Program-made: the position numbers and the translations under genes
Part shown: in pieces, positions 53,005 to 62,068 of the stretch
Position numbering within the stretch: the first letter of the stretch is position 1
Layout: each line of letters starts with the position of its first letter
From: Bacteroidaceae bacterium
GTDB lineage: Bacteria; Bacteroidota; Bacteroidia; Bacteroidales; Bacteroidaceae
Length of the DNA: 64,000 nt
Assembly: GCA_024398435.1 (NCBI GenBank)
Contig: JAKSJD010000006.1
Location: forward strand, 113,930 to 177,929
Direction: 5' to 3'
The notes under the pieces: model-generated
What the model was told of the DNA's origin: nothing
Seen by the model: the letters and a program-made list of their open reading frames with translations, nothing else
Databases searched by the model: none

Positions 53005-53642
53005 ATCTTCTGATTAGTCAATGTAAGTACAAAATCGTCGAACACTTTATACCACACCAAATATGTATCGTCTTCCTTCGTATCAGTGAGATTGAACTGA
53101 CCTTCATAGTTGGTTTCGTCGAACGGTGTGATTTTCAAGTCTTCGAGGAAATCTACATTTTCCCTGCCAAGCAACTTGAAAGCACTTTCCTTTGCCGACC
53201 AATGAAGCAACAGTCCAATTACACTTTCTGCATATTCATCATTTGCCACAAACCGACTTCTCACCTTCTCCACTCTCGACATTTCGCCTTCTTCAACATC
53301 TTCAATCTGCTCAACATCAACACCCACATAAGATGATTCGGACAAAGCTATCGCCACATATCCCTTCGTATGGGATATACTGATGTCAAGACCTTCATAG
53401 TCGGGCAACAACGGAGCACCTTGCTCGTCGTATGAAATATGTACCTGACGGTCTAAAATGGTGTAAAGAAGCACTCTGACTGCTGTCCATTCCAATATTC
53501 TTTTCTCAGAACTGAAACGGTCTTCTGCCTCCGTCTGCACATCATCGGCATCGGGCAACATGCTTAGCAGTTCTTCATAGTCTTCGGTGAGATGCCAAAC
53601 GGCAACTCTTACATCATCAATCTGACGGTCGAAATATAGCAT
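53001..53642 (-). CDS. 4'-phosphopantetheinyl transferase superfamily protein
   Basis: 213 residues. Transfers the phosphopantetheine arm of CoA to a carrier-protein serine. The Sfp-type motifs are present: LDISISHTKGYVAIALS (P2 region), SYVGVDVEQIEDV with the metal-binding Asp and Glu (P-loop equivalent near 107), and LLHWSAKESAFKLLGRE near 150 with the catalytic Lys. The target carrier is unknown; no polyketide or peptide synthetase is nearby, so fatty-acid ACP is the likely partner. It overlaps kdsA by 4 bp. Confidence 0.88.
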   Translation of the reverse strand: MLYFDRQIDDVRVAVWHLTEDYEELLSMLPDADDVQTEAEDRFSSEKRILEWTAVRVLLYTILDRQVHISYDEQGAPLLPDYEGLDISISHTKGYVAIALSESSYVGVDVEQIEDVEEGEMSRVEKVRSRFVANDEYAESVIGLLLHWSAKESAFKLLGRENVDFLEDLKITPFDETNYEGQFNLTDTKEDDTYLVWYKVFDDFVLTLTNQKI

Positions 53643-53653
53643 CGGCTGAAGGA

Positions 53654-54088
53654 TTAGAATGGAACATCCTCCTCAGATGCCATTGGCTCAGCAATGGTCT
53701 GAGGTTGTGCTGGAGCTGCCTGATAAGGTTGTGATGCTGGAGCGGCATTCTGCTTTGGAGGTGTAAGCATCTCCATGCCTGACACCATGATTTCCACCAC
53801 TTGGCGTGTGATTCCCTGCTTGTCAGTATAGTTGCGGCTCTGAATCTTTCCTTCGACATAGAGTTTGTCGCCTTTGTGGACGTACTTTTCCACTACCTCT
53901 GCATTCTGACGCCAGAACACGAGATTGTGCCATTCTGTACGTTCAGGAATCTGGGCACCTGTGGATGTAGTGTAACCTCTTTCTGTCGTTGCAAGACGAA
54001 CTGAAGCCACACAAACACCTGTTTCCATATATCTTACGGTTGGTTCGGCACCTACATTACCGATAAGCATTACTTTGTTTAATGACAT
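53654..54088 (-). CDS. ssb: Single-stranded DNA-binding protein
   Basis: 144 residues. An OB fold (about 1-105: LNKVMLIGNVGAEPTVRYME, TEWHNLVFWRQNAEVVEKY, LYVEGKIQSRNYTD) is followed by a Pro/Gln/Ala-rich linker and the acidic tip EEDVPF that recruits replication and repair proteins. It has the normal length for the phylum, and lies between aroC and the phosphopantetheinyl transferase gene in the operon. It may be one of several SSB paralogues. Confidence 0.94.
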   Translation of the reverse strand: MSLNKVMLIGNVGAEPTVRYMETGVCVASVRLATTERGYTTSTGAQIPERTEWHNLVFWRQNAEVVEKYVHKGDKLYVEGKIQSRNYTDKQGITRQVVEIMVSGMEMLTPPKQNAAPASQPYQAAPAQPQTIAEPMASEEDVPF

Positions 54089-54101
54089 ATAATGTATGTT
54101 T

Positions 54102-55124
54102 TTACAATTTATTGGTTTTACTTAAGAGATAATAGTCGAGAATCGTCATGGCTGCCATCGACTCCACTACTGGCAATGCCCTTTGAAGCACACATGGATC
54201 GTGGCGGCCTTTAGCCTTCATCACTACGTTTTCGCCTTTTGAATTGACGGTGTTCTGTTCTTTCAGGATTGTTGGAACTGGCTTGAAGAGTACTCGGAAA
54301 TAGATTTCCGCTCCATTGCTGATTCCGCCCTGAATGCCTCCGCTATGGTTGGTTCGGGTATGTATCTCACCATTTTCGGCATAGAACTCATCATTCTGCT
54401 CTGAGCCTTTCTTCCCTACTCCTTCGAATCCATCGCCTATATCAAATCCTTTGACAGCATTGATTGAAAGCATTGCACCTCCGAGAGCTGCATGGAGTTT
54501 GCCAAAGACTGGTTCGCCAAGGCCTACGGGAACATTATCGATTCGGCATGTGATGATTCCTCCGATTGTGTCGCATTGCATCTTGACTGCACTCACGATT
54601 TCTTCGTATTGAGCAGCCTTCTCCTCTTCGGTTCCATGGAGTTTGCAATCGCCAACCTGAGTGATTTCGGCTTTGATTGTTATACCCAACTTATCGAGCA
54701 CCTGCATGGCAATGGCTCCACCCACTACTCTGCAAGCAGTTTCGCGAGCCGATGTGCGTCCTCCGCCTCGATAGTCGCGTATTCCATACTTCATATCATA
54801 TGTGAAGTCGGCATGGGATGGGCGGTAAATATCCTTTATCTCCGAATAGTCGGCCGAATGATGGTCGGTATTCTTGATAGAGAAACCTATAGGACAGCCA
54901 GTGGTTGTGCCTTCGAAGAGGCCTGAATATATCTCCACCTTATCGGCTTCGTTTCGTGCTGTGGTAAGGTTTCCCTGTCCTGGGCGACGGCGGTCGAGCT
55001 GTTGCTGGATGGCATCCAAGTCGAGAATGATTCCCGCTGGCATTCCATCCACCACTCCACCAATTCTTTCACCATGACTTTCGCCAAAGGTTGTGAGTCG
55101 GAATATGTTGCCGAATGTATTCAT
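54102..55124 (-). CDS. aroC: Chorismate synthase
   Basis: 340 residues. Flavin-dependent last step of the shikimate pathway, EPSP to chorismate. [75 protein letters not shown] and the C-terminal [20 protein letters not shown] are typical signatures. It lies in the operon between the FKBP and ssb genes, 12 kb from the DAHP synthase-tyrA cluster. Confidence 0.96.
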   Translation of the reverse strand: MNTFGNIFRLTTFGESHGERIGGVVDGMPAGIILDLDAIQQQLDRRRPGQGNLTTARNEADKVEIYSGLFEGTTTGCPIGFSIKNTDHHSADYSEIKDIYRPSHADFTYDMKYGIRDYRGGGRTSARETACRVVGGAIAMQVLDKLGITIKAEITQVGDCKLHGTEEEKAAQYEEIVSAVKMQCDTIGGIITCRIDNVPVGLGEPVFGKLHAALGGAMLSINAVKGFDIGDGFEGVGKKGSEQNDEFYAENGEIHTRTNHSGGIQGGISNGAEIYFRVLFKPVPTILKEQNTVNSKGENVVMKAKGRHDPCVLQRALPVVESMAAMTILDYYLLSKTNKL

Positions 55125-55143
55125 TTCAGTTTAAGATATTGTA

Positions 55144-55755
55144 TCAATGACAGTGTCCGCATCCGCAGCCTTCGTGATGGTGGTGTTCTTCCTCGCATCC
55201 ACAACCACAATCATCGCATCCGTCGCCACAATGGCAACCGCATCCGCAATGATCCTCACCGCTGAGCATGTTAATCATGCCTGTTACTTCTTCGTTGGTT
55301 GCCTCACGATGTGTTACGACTGTACCAACGAAATGAAGGTCCTGACCGGCACGTGGATGATTGAGGTCGATAGTGACTGCATCTTCCTTCACTTCAATGA
55401 CAACACCATTGAATCGGCTTCCGTCTTCTGCCTGCAATGGAATGATATTGCCTTCGAAAATGTGTTCGTTATCGAATTTGCCGTCTACCATGAATGTCTG
55501 CTTTGGAACGTCGAACATGAGTTCGTCTTCAAACTTTCCGTAAGCCTGTTCGCATGGAATCACGAAATCAAACTTGTCGCCTTCCTTCAATGGGTCGATT
55601 TCCTTCTCGAAAGCAGGAAGTACGCATCCAAGATTGCTGATAAACTGGAAAGGATGTTCTGCTGAGCATTCTTCCACCAAATCATCCTTGATATCTTCTC
55701 CGTCACTTACATAAAGTTTGTATGCAACTGTGATATAGTTGTTTTTTACTGCCAT
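55144..55755 (-). CDS. SlyD-like FKBP prolyl isomerase with Cys/His metal-binding tail
   Basis: 203 residues. The FKBP domain with an IF flap (YKLYVSDGEDIKDDLVEEC, FISNLGCVLPAFEKEIDPLK, FVIPCEQAYGKFEDELMFDV, DLNHPRAGQDLHFVGTVVTH) is of the SlyD chaperone-isomerase type. The last 35 residues (from 169) contain eleven Cys and eight His with Gly spacers (HCGCGCHCGDGCDDC at its start, EEEHHHHEGCGCGHCH at its end). E. coli SlyD also ends in a His/Cys-rich nickel-binding tail, so metal delivery or storage is likely. First gene of the operon; promoter at 55794. Confidence 0.9.
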   Translation of the reverse strand: MAVKNNYITVAYKLYVSDGEDIKDDLVEECSAEHPFQFISNLGCVLPAFEKEIDPLKEGDKFDFVIPCEQAYGKFEDELMFDVPKQTFMVDGKFDNEHIFEGNIIPLQAEDGSRFNGVVIEVKEDAVTIDLNHPRAGQDLHFVGTVVTHREATNEEVTGMINMLSGEDHCGCGCHCGDGCDDCGCGCEEEHHHHEGCGCGHCH

Positions 55756-55793
55756 AATTATATATTTTAATGTGAAAACTTAAAAAATCTTTG

Positions 55794-55831
55794 CAAATAT
55801 AAGAATAAATAAGGAAGAATCCTTAAATTTG
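55794..55831. promoter_or_regulatory. Divergent -7 boxes, FKBP operon and DUF2807 lipoprotein
   Basis: CAAATATA (55794-55801, minus-strand TATATTTG) and TAAATTTG (55824-55831, plus strand) are only 22 bp apart, so the two promoters must compete or overlap. No heptads here; a contrast to the 84-bp cassettes. Confidence 0.65.
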
Positions 55832-55861
55832 CAGAGAAAATTGCGATTAAACGACTAAAAT

Positions 55862-56758
55862 ATGAGTAAGAACAACATAAATAAGGTGTTTTGCGCATTG
55901 GTTTGCGTGGCTTTGATGGCTTGCCAACAAAATGTGGGAAAGAATGAAACAACGGTAGAAAACCAAAATGACAGTACCAACGAAAAGGTGGATGCCAAGT
56001 CGTCCAAGATTGTCAGGAAGAAGTTGCCATTCCATGGAAGTTTCTATCAAATCACGAATGTAGGCAGCACCAACATCTACTTCACTCAAGGCGACTATGC
56101 GATTGAGGCGGAAGGACCTGAATATATGATTGACTACGTGAAGGCCGTTGTCGACAGCGGCACTCTTACAATCGGCATTAAGGACGAGGAAGACATTGGC
56201 ATCAATCAGTTCGACCATGAGAAAGGCACTGTAAATGTCTATATTTCATGTCCGGAACTCCGAATCCTCGCTATGTGCAGCACTGGTTCGTTCTTTTGCG
56301 ACGGAACCATCACCACAAGCGAGATGGCTATGGGAACTCTCAGCAGTGGCAACATACATATAGACAAATTGGTGTGCAACGGTTCGTTCAGATACGACGG
56401 AAGCAACATCGGAAAGTGCAGAATTAACAACTTGATGGTTGATGAAAATGCACAGATTTACCTTTCTGAAGAGGCTTCACTCATCGTCAAAGGAGATTTC
56501 GACGACGATTTGTTCTGTGATTTAGCAGGCAATGCCTCACTCCGACTCTTTGGCAATGGAGATGATGTGAATGTGGCCGCCTTCAATAAGAGTAAGGTAT
56601 TCGTCAATATGAACATCGACGATTTTACTGCATCGGTTGTTGACAACAGCTACCTTCGCCTCGGAGGCAATGTCGATGACAAGAAGGTGCAGAAAGGCAG
56701 AAATGCCACAGTTGAATACGGAGAGTTGCAAAAGATTGAAGATTTAGTTCAAGAATAG
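55862..56758 (+). CDS. DUF2807-like (GIN domain) lipoprotein
   Basis: 298 residues with lipobox cysteine 21 (VALMAC), then a low-complexity Asn/Thr/Lys spacer. The C-terminal 240 residues form a right-handed beta-helix-like repeat typical of DUF2807 head domains (FHGSFYQITNVGSTNIYFTQ, LTIGIKDEEDIG, SSGNIHIDKLVCNGSF, IYLSEEASLIVKGDF). Function unknown; such proteins are exported envelope components, often adhesin-like or stress-related. It is transcribed from the box at 55824. Confidence 0.8.
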   Translation: MSKNNINKVFCALVCVALMACQQNVGKNETTVENQNDSTNEKVDAKSSKIVRKKLPFHGSFYQITNVGSTNIYFTQGDYAIEAEGPEYMIDYVKAVVDSGTLTIGIKDEEDIGINQFDHEKGTVNVYISCPELRILAMCSTGSFFCDGTITTSEMAMGTLSSGNIHIDKLVCNGSFRYDGSNIGKCRINNLMVDENAQIYLSEEASLIVKGDFDDDLFCDLAGNASLRLFGNGDDVNVAAFNKSKVFVNMNIDDFTASVVDNSYLRLGGNVDDKKVQKGRNATVEYGELQKIEDLVQE

Positions 56759-56811
56759 TAAAAACCTAACGTTTCATACAGGACTAATAATCAACAAGTT
56801 GTGTTACCGCG

Positions 56812-56940
56812 TTTATCCTTCACAGCGAGGACAAGCATCCTCACATAGAAAGGACAGCCGTCCTCTGTAGGCGGGACATTCGTCCTCAGTAGGCGGGACA
56901 GCCGTCCTCAAGCGGAAGGACAACCAAAACACATATAAAA
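56812..56940 (+). repeat. GGAC/GTCC hairpin array, copy 2
   Basis: GGAC boxes at 56829, 56852, 56874, 56896 and 56918: intervals 23, 22, 22, 22, identical to copy 1. Four are followed after 4 bp by ATCC/GTCC, with loops AAGC, AGCC, ATTC and AGCC. It starts TTTATCCTTC and ends GGACAACCAAAAC. It ends 26 bp before the DUF4886 gene, which has no TAnnTTTG box in this gap. Confidence 0.9.
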
Positions 56941-56966
56941 ACAATAACACTATCTATAAAGAAAAG

Positions 56967-58016
56967 ATGAACGAAGCAAAACATATTTCAATCAAAGCAA
57001 AGTATCAAAGCATTCATCATGCATTTGAAACTCATCTCATGGCTGCAATTGCAATCATGATTCTGCTTGTTTCGGCATCATATCCAATGCAATCAAAGGC
57101 TCAAGGGCAAACTCCCGAAGTGGGTTACATTTGCAATCCACCTCTCCCCTACATGCCTTTCAAGCTCGATGTACTCTTTATCGGCAACTCGTTCTCCCTC
57201 GATACAAGTGCAGCACTCCCAACGATTCTCCAATCTCTCGGAATGTACAATGTAAGCGTATATGTGCTCTACAAAGGCGGCTGCTCAATGAAGGAACACT
57301 ATGAATATTTCCTCAACGACAAGGACGTCTACGAACTTTGGCTCTACGACTCTCAGGGCGAACGCCAACTTGAGAAGAAGACAACCATCCGAAACGTGAT
57401 GAAACGCGAACCATATGATATTGTCGTGTTCCAGCAATACTCTTTGGAATCGGGCAACTACAGTTCCTACGAACCATATCTCGCCAAGATTCTCCAGGCT
57501 TACAAGATAACGACAATATCTCCTCGCACCACATTTGCATTCAACCAAACATGGGCATACTCTTCAAAGCATAAGGATTTGTCCCGATACGGCACTCAAA
57601 CCGACATGTGGCGCAAGATATGCGATGCCACAAAGCGTATGAAAGATGCATCAGGAATCGACGTAATCATTCCTTGTGGAACTGCTGTTCAGAATGCCAG
57701 AAGCATGACTGCCATCGAAACAAAGAACGAATGGACACGCGACAATCAGCACATCAGCCAATATCAAGGCCGATATCTGCTCGCCTGCACATTCTTCGAA
57801 GCTATCATTGCTCCTTGTTTCGGAATCGACATTCGTGGCGACAAGTCAATCTATGGCAAGAGCAAGAGTGAGCAAGTGGACGAATCCAACCGCAAGCTCA
57901 TTCAGAACTGTGCAAAACTGGCAGTGGCAAACAACTATACGGTCAGCGAATTTGCCGACCAACCTCTCACCAATGCCACACAAAGTGCCACCCCAAAGAA
58001 ACAACCAAGAAATTAA
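56967..58016 (+). CDS. DUF4886-like SGNH-hydrolase-fold secreted protein
   Basis: 349 residues with an N-terminal hydrophobic export segment (LMAAIAIMILLVSASYPMQ). LFIGNSFSLDTSA (about 70) is the SGNH block I with the candidate serine, YKGGCSMKEHY follows, and DNQHISQYQGRYL (about 260) resembles the terminal Asp-x-x-His catalytic block. DUF4886 proteins are thought to be esterase-like; substrate unknown. Residues 330-349 are polar and disordered. A gene for an MG2-type protein follows after 27 bp, likely cotranscribed. Confidence 0.78.
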   Translation: MNEAKHISIKAKYQSIHHAFETHLMAAIAIMILLVSASYPMQSKAQGQTPEVGYICNPPLPYMPFKLDVLFIGNSFSLDTSAALPTILQSLGMYNVSVYVLYKGGCSMKEHYEYFLNDKDVYELWLYDSQGERQLEKKTTIRNVMKREPYDIVVFQQYSLESGNYSSYEPYLAKILQAYKITTISPRTTFAFNQTWAYSSKHKDLSRYGTQTDMWRKICDATKRMKDASGIDVIIPCGTAVQNARSMTAIETKNEWTRDNQHISQYQGRYLLACTFFEAIIAPCFGIDIRGDKSIYGKSKSEQVDESNRKLIQNCAKLAVANNYTVSEFADQPLTNATQSATPKKQPRN

Positions 58017-58043
58017 TAACCCAACATATCATCAAAACCTGTC

Positions 58044-60689
58044 ATGGTAAAATCCAACCTAAGACACTTCGCAACAATTGCCTGCATACTCCTGATTCCA
58101 GCAATCTGTGCATACGGGCAGAAGAAAAATAAAGTAGAAGAAACCCCTCAGGCACAAATCGACCTTATCACATTCGTGAAGAGTTTCAACCTCTTCAACA
58201 AGGTTTATCCTCAGGAAAAAGTATATCTCCACTTCGACAATACAGGCTATTTCATGGGTGAAAGCATGTGGTTCAAGGCATATATCGTCAGCGGAGCATT
58301 CCACCAACCAACCCAGATGAGCAAGGTTCTGTATGTGGAACTCTTGTCTCCAGAGGGGCGAGTCGTGCAGTCATACAAGGCAAAGATAGAAAACGGACAG
58401 GCTCATGGTCGAATTCAGTTGGCCAACATCATCCATTCGGGTTATTATGAAGTGAGAGCCTACACTCGTGTCATGCTCAATTGGGACGAATCAGGCATAT
58501 TCTCACGTGTCTTCCCTGTTTTCGACAAACCAAAGACAACTGCAGAATATCTTGAGCCAAAGATGACTCTCCCACTTGCTTCACAGAAGATTCCGGAAGA
58601 ACGTCCAAAAGCAGAAAAGTCTGTTAAGAAGATGAATATGGACTTCTTCCCTGAAGGCGGAAACCTTGTGGAAGGACTTCTTCAGCAAGTTGCCTGTAAG
58701 GTTTACGACAAAGACGGAATCGGAAAGAAGGTTGAAGGACAAATCATCGACGACCTCGACCGCCCTATCAGCAAGTTCTCTACTGATGAAAGAGGATTCG
58801 GAAAGTTCCAATATCGTGCCACAAACAAGCCTGCCAAAGCCGTATTCACCATAAATGGCGACAAACAATCATTCAATTTGCCTGATGCCCAACCTAACGG
58901 CTATGCAATGACAGTGAAGGCGAAACAAGACAACCAATTGAGCATAAGCGTTGTCCGCACAATGGATTGCAAGGAGGACAGCGTTGGATTGGTTGTGACA
59001 AGTGGAGGAAATGCATTCGTATTCCAAAAGCTCGAATTCGACGAAGATGGTCAATCGGCCATAGCTCTTGAGAAGGATGCTCTCAAGGAAGGCGTGAACC
59101 AAATCACAATCTTTACCGATCAAGGCCGACCACTCTGTCAGAGAATGGTATTCAAGCGTCCAGCAAGTCAGATAAACTTTATTGCAAAGTTCGATAAGGA
59201 CAAATACAAGCCTTTCGAAAAGATTAATCTCGATGTCACGATGAGCGATACGGAGGGCAACCCTCTTCGTTCCACTTTCTCCGTAGCCGTACGAGATGTT
59301 GACACAAACCTTCCTGGTTCGCATGCAGGAAACGCACTTACAAACCTTTTGCTCAGCAGTGATTTGAAGGGTTTCATAGCAAATCCCGAATACTACTTCG
59401 AAGCCGATGACCAAGTTCACAATGATGCTCTCGACCTTCTGATGCTTACACAAGGATGGTACCGCTACAAGTGGGACCAAATGATTCGTCCTGCCGACTT
59501 CAAGATTGAACACGGAATCGAAGAAGGCATTATGATAAATGGACGTCTTGCCAACTACTACCGAACAAAGAAAGCAAAAGCAAATGCAAAGATAAATATC
59601 TACCTATATGATATGGAACATGGTCTTCACATGAGCGGAACCACCCTAACCGACTCTTTGGGCTTATTCCATTTCCTTGCTGACGACTTCGAAGGACGCT
59701 GGCAACTTACAACCCGTACCCTAGAAGGAGATAAACGAAAGGAAATGGATGTACAACTCAACCGTATGTTCACTCCAGATAGCCGTCCATACGAACCTCT
59801 CGACACATGGATGTATCGCATTCCAAAGAAGAAGACACAGGAAGAAATAGCAGAAGGCAATCCTGAAGATGATGATGACTTTACATATAACAAAAATAAA
59901 TATGAGAACCTTCTCCCTAACGTAACCATTACAGCCACAAAGCGTTGGATGCAGGGAAAGGCTATCGATGTAGCTAACATTGTATACGACCTTGAAGAAG
60001 AACGTACACGTGAGGATGATACCGGTGAGTTCTATCTCGAAACCATTTGGGACTATCTCTTGCGAACAAACAAGTACTTCGACTTTGATGTAGATACCAA
60101 CGGAAACAAAATTCCACTCTATAAGACGCGTCCTGTTCAGTTTATCATCGACAATAAGGACCATTCACTCGTAGATATCCAGGAACTGAATGCCAAAGAC
60201 ATCGAGGCAATCCTTATCAGTGACAAGATGGGTGTTGCCAATCGTTTCCTCATGGGAACAGAACGTCTCGACTCTATTACAAGCCTTACCACAGGCGATG
60301 GAGATACAGGTGGAGGCGTATCAGGAGATGGGGAAAGCAGTTCGGATGAAGCCGACCCTATTGAAATGGCCAATCAAATGAATGATGCTGTCCTTATCTT
60401 TATATATTTGGACAAGAATGCCAAAACCGACCGCAAGGGAGAAAGAAACACTGTTGTACAAGGATTCACCAAATATATTGACTTCTACTCTCCTGATTAT
60501 GGTGATATCGTGATGCCAAACGAACAGGACTTCCGACGAACACTCTATTGGAATCCATACGTAACGACCGATATCAAGGGAAAGGCCAAAGTAACATTCT
60601 ACAACAGTGGACAATGTGACAGCATGGAAGCAGATGGTGCCACAGTCACTCCTAACGGACAAATAGGTGTGATGAAGGTTGAGGAATAA
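58044..60689 (+). CDS. MG2-domain secreted protein with TonB-plug-like C-terminal region
   Basis: 881 residues. A signal peptide ends near AICAYGQ. An alpha-2-macroglobulin MG2-like beta domain (PQEKVYLHFDNTGYFMGESM, WFKAYIVSG, LYVELLSPEGRVV, SGYYEVRAYTR) is followed by further beta-sandwich modules (MDFFPEGGNLVEGLLQQVAC; LDVTMSDTEGNPLRSTFSVAV). Around 695-740, KTRPVQFIIDNKDHSLVDIQ and NAKDIEAILI resemble a TonB plug without a barrel. This architecture recurs in Bacteroidetes envelopes, but its role is unknown. The Asp/Gly/Ser-rich stretch at about 750-775 is low complexity. Confidence 0.78.
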   Translation: MVKSNLRHFATIACILLIPAICAYGQKKNKVEETPQAQIDLITFVKSFNLFNKVYPQEKVYLHFDNTGYFMGESMWFKAYIVSGAFHQPTQMSKVLYVELLSPEGRVVQSYKAKIENGQAHGRIQLANIIHSGYYEVRAYTRVMLNWDESGIFSRVFPVFDKPKTTAEYLEPKMTLPLASQKIPEERPKAEKSVKKMNMDFFPEGGNLVEGLLQQVACKVYDKDGIGKKVEGQIIDDLDRPISKFSTDERGFGKFQYRATNKPAKAVFTINGDKQSFNLPDAQPNGYAMTVKAKQDNQLSISVVRTMDCKEDSVGLVVTSGGNAFVFQKLEFDEDGQSAIALEKDALKEGVNQITIFTDQGRPLCQRMVFKRPASQINFIAKFDKDKYKPFEKINLDVTMSDTEGNPLRSTFSVAVRDVDTNLPGSHAGNALTNLLLSSDLKGFIANPEYYFEADDQVHNDALDLLMLTQGWYRYKWDQMIRPADFKIEHGIEEGIMINGRLANYYRTKKAKANAKINIYLYDMEHGLHMSGTTLTDSLGLFHFLADDFEGRWQLTTRTLEGDKRKEMDVQLNRMFTPDSRPYEPLDTWMYRIPKKKTQEEIAEGNPEDDDDFTYNKNKYENLLPNVTITATKRWMQGKAIDVANIVYDLEEERTREDDTGEFYLETIWDYLLRTNKYFDFDVDTNGNKIPLYKTRPVQFIIDNKDHSLVDIQELNAKDIEAILISDKMGVANRFLMGTERLDSITSLTTGDGDTGGGVSGDGESSSDEADPIEMANQMNDAVLIFIYLDKNAKTDRKGERNTVVQGFTKYIDFYSPDYGDIVMPNEQDFRRTLYWNPYVTTDIKGKAKVTFYNSGQCDSMEADGATVTPNGQIGVMKVEE

Positions 60690-60715
60690 GTTATATTGAA
60701 AGTATATTTGCATTG

Positions 60716-60750
60716 AAAAAGGACCTCAAATCAATGAGGTCCTTTTATTA
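60716..60750. terminator. Bidirectional terminator
   Basis: Perfect stem AAAAGGACCTCA/TGAGGTCCTTTT (60717-60728 with 60735-60746) flanked by A and T tracts, between the convergent MG2 and permease genes. Confidence 0.88.
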
Positions 60751-60773
60751 TTTATATATTATAATATTATGTA

Positions 60774-62021
60774 TCAATCGAAACGGATTGCCTTAGCTGG
60801 TTTGCCTATTCCCATCATGAAGGAAGAACCATAAATGACAACAGCGGAGATTATGATTGTTATTACATTGACAGCAAGAATAAGCCACCAATTAAACTCA
60901 ACCGGAACTGAATCAACATAATAGACAGAGGCATCAAGATGAACAATATGCAGCTTCTGCTGAAGCAGGCACAATGCCAACCCGATAATGTTTCCCCAAA
61001 TCATTCCTCTGCCAACAAGCATGAGGGAGAAACGCGAGAAGACTCCACGAACCGAATTGTCTGTTGCTCCCATTGCTTTCAACAGACCAATCATATTGAT
61101 GCGTTCAAGCATAATTATCAGCAATCCGGACATTACCGTGAATGAAGCCACACATATCATCAGCACAAGAATCATAACCACATTCATATCGAGTACGCCA
61201 AGCCATGAAAAGATGTTTGGTGCAAGTTCCTTGATATGGAACACTCCATAAGTGCAGCCATACTTGTCAGTACGATGATTTATCTTGTCAACGAGCCTAT
61301 CCGTCACTTCAGGCAACTTGTCAAAATCACGAATAGTAATCTCGAATCCCGAAGACATTTCCGTTTCCCAGTTGTAGAGTTTTCGCATTGTATAGATGTC
61401 CGTCACAACTGTACTTCGGTCGTATTCGGTAAGATTTGTCTCGTAAATGCCTGTAATGGTGAATCGACGAGCTCGAATATCATTGTTGCCAATAAAATAT
61501 GCAAACACCTTCTTTCCTACTTCAAGTCCCAAGTCAGTTGCAATCTGACGTGATATCAGCACTTCATTTGAAGCCTCTTCGCTCGAACACTTTGGAAGTT
61601 CGCCTTCTTTCAGATATTGCTTGAAGAATGACAAGTCATAATCCTCTCCCACTCCCTTGAACTGAACTCCACGGAAATCGTCATTGGTCTTCAGCATTCC
61701 GAGTTTGTTCACATATCTCTGGACATGAACAACCTCCTTTTCTGCACGAATCACCTTTTCGAGACTGTCGCTCGTGAGGATTGGAAGCAATTCCCGGTTT
61801 TGATTTTGTGTAAGGCTGAGAACTTGTATGTGGGAACCGAAACCAATCACTTTCTGACTGACCTCTCGCTTGAATCCCATTACAACTCCTATACTGATTA
61901 TCATCACGGCAAGACCTATAATGATGCCAAGCATAGCTATACGAATGGCAGGACGGGAAACCTTATGTTTCTCATCACTATCCGAATAAATTCGCTTTGC
62001 TATGAATCCTTCTAATGACAT
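60774..62021 (-). CDS. LolC/LolE-like ABC transporter permease
   Basis: 415 residues of the MacB/FtsX-type permease topology. One N-terminal helix (IRIAMLGIIIGLAVMIISIG) is followed by a large periplasmic domain (about 60-270). Three C-terminal helices come next (MNVVMILVLMICVASFTVMS; WGNIIGLALCLLQ; WWLILAVNVITIIISAVVIY), ending in PAKAIRFD. With an ATPase encoded elsewhere it would extract lipoproteins from the inner membrane for the Lol pathway. It lies 47 bp downstream of the aminotransferase gene on the same strand. Confidence 0.85.
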   Translation of the reverse strand: MSLEGFIAKRIYSDSDEKHKVSRPAIRIAMLGIIIGLAVMIISIGVVMGFKREVSQKVIGFGSHIQVLSLTQNQNRELLPILTSDSLEKVIRAEKEVVHVQRYVNKLGMLKTNDDFRGVQFKGVGEDYDLSFFKQYLKEGELPKCSSEEASNEVLISRQIATDLGLEVGKKVFAYFIGNNDIRARRFTITGIYETNLTEYDRSTVVTDIYTMRKLYNWETEMSSGFEITIRDFDKLPEVTDRLVDKINHRTDKYGCTYGVFHIKELAPNIFSWLGVLDMNVVMILVLMICVASFTVMSGLLIIMLERINMIGLLKAMGATDNSVRGVFSRFSLMLVGRGMIWGNIIGLALCLLQQKLHIVHLDASVYYVDSVPVEFNWWLILAVNVITIIISAVVIYGSSFMMGIGKPAKAIRFD

Positions 62022-62043
62022 TCCGTTCTAAAATCAGCAACTT

Positions 62044-62064
62044 GTAACCAGTAATCTGTAATCT
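62044..62064. repeat. Stop-adjacent heptad array after aminotransferase
   Basis: Three 7-bp units GTAACCA, GTAATCT, GTAATCT, ending 5 bp from the stop codon of the minus-strand aminotransferase gene (62069). Confidence 0.7.
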
Positions 62065-62068
62065 ATTA

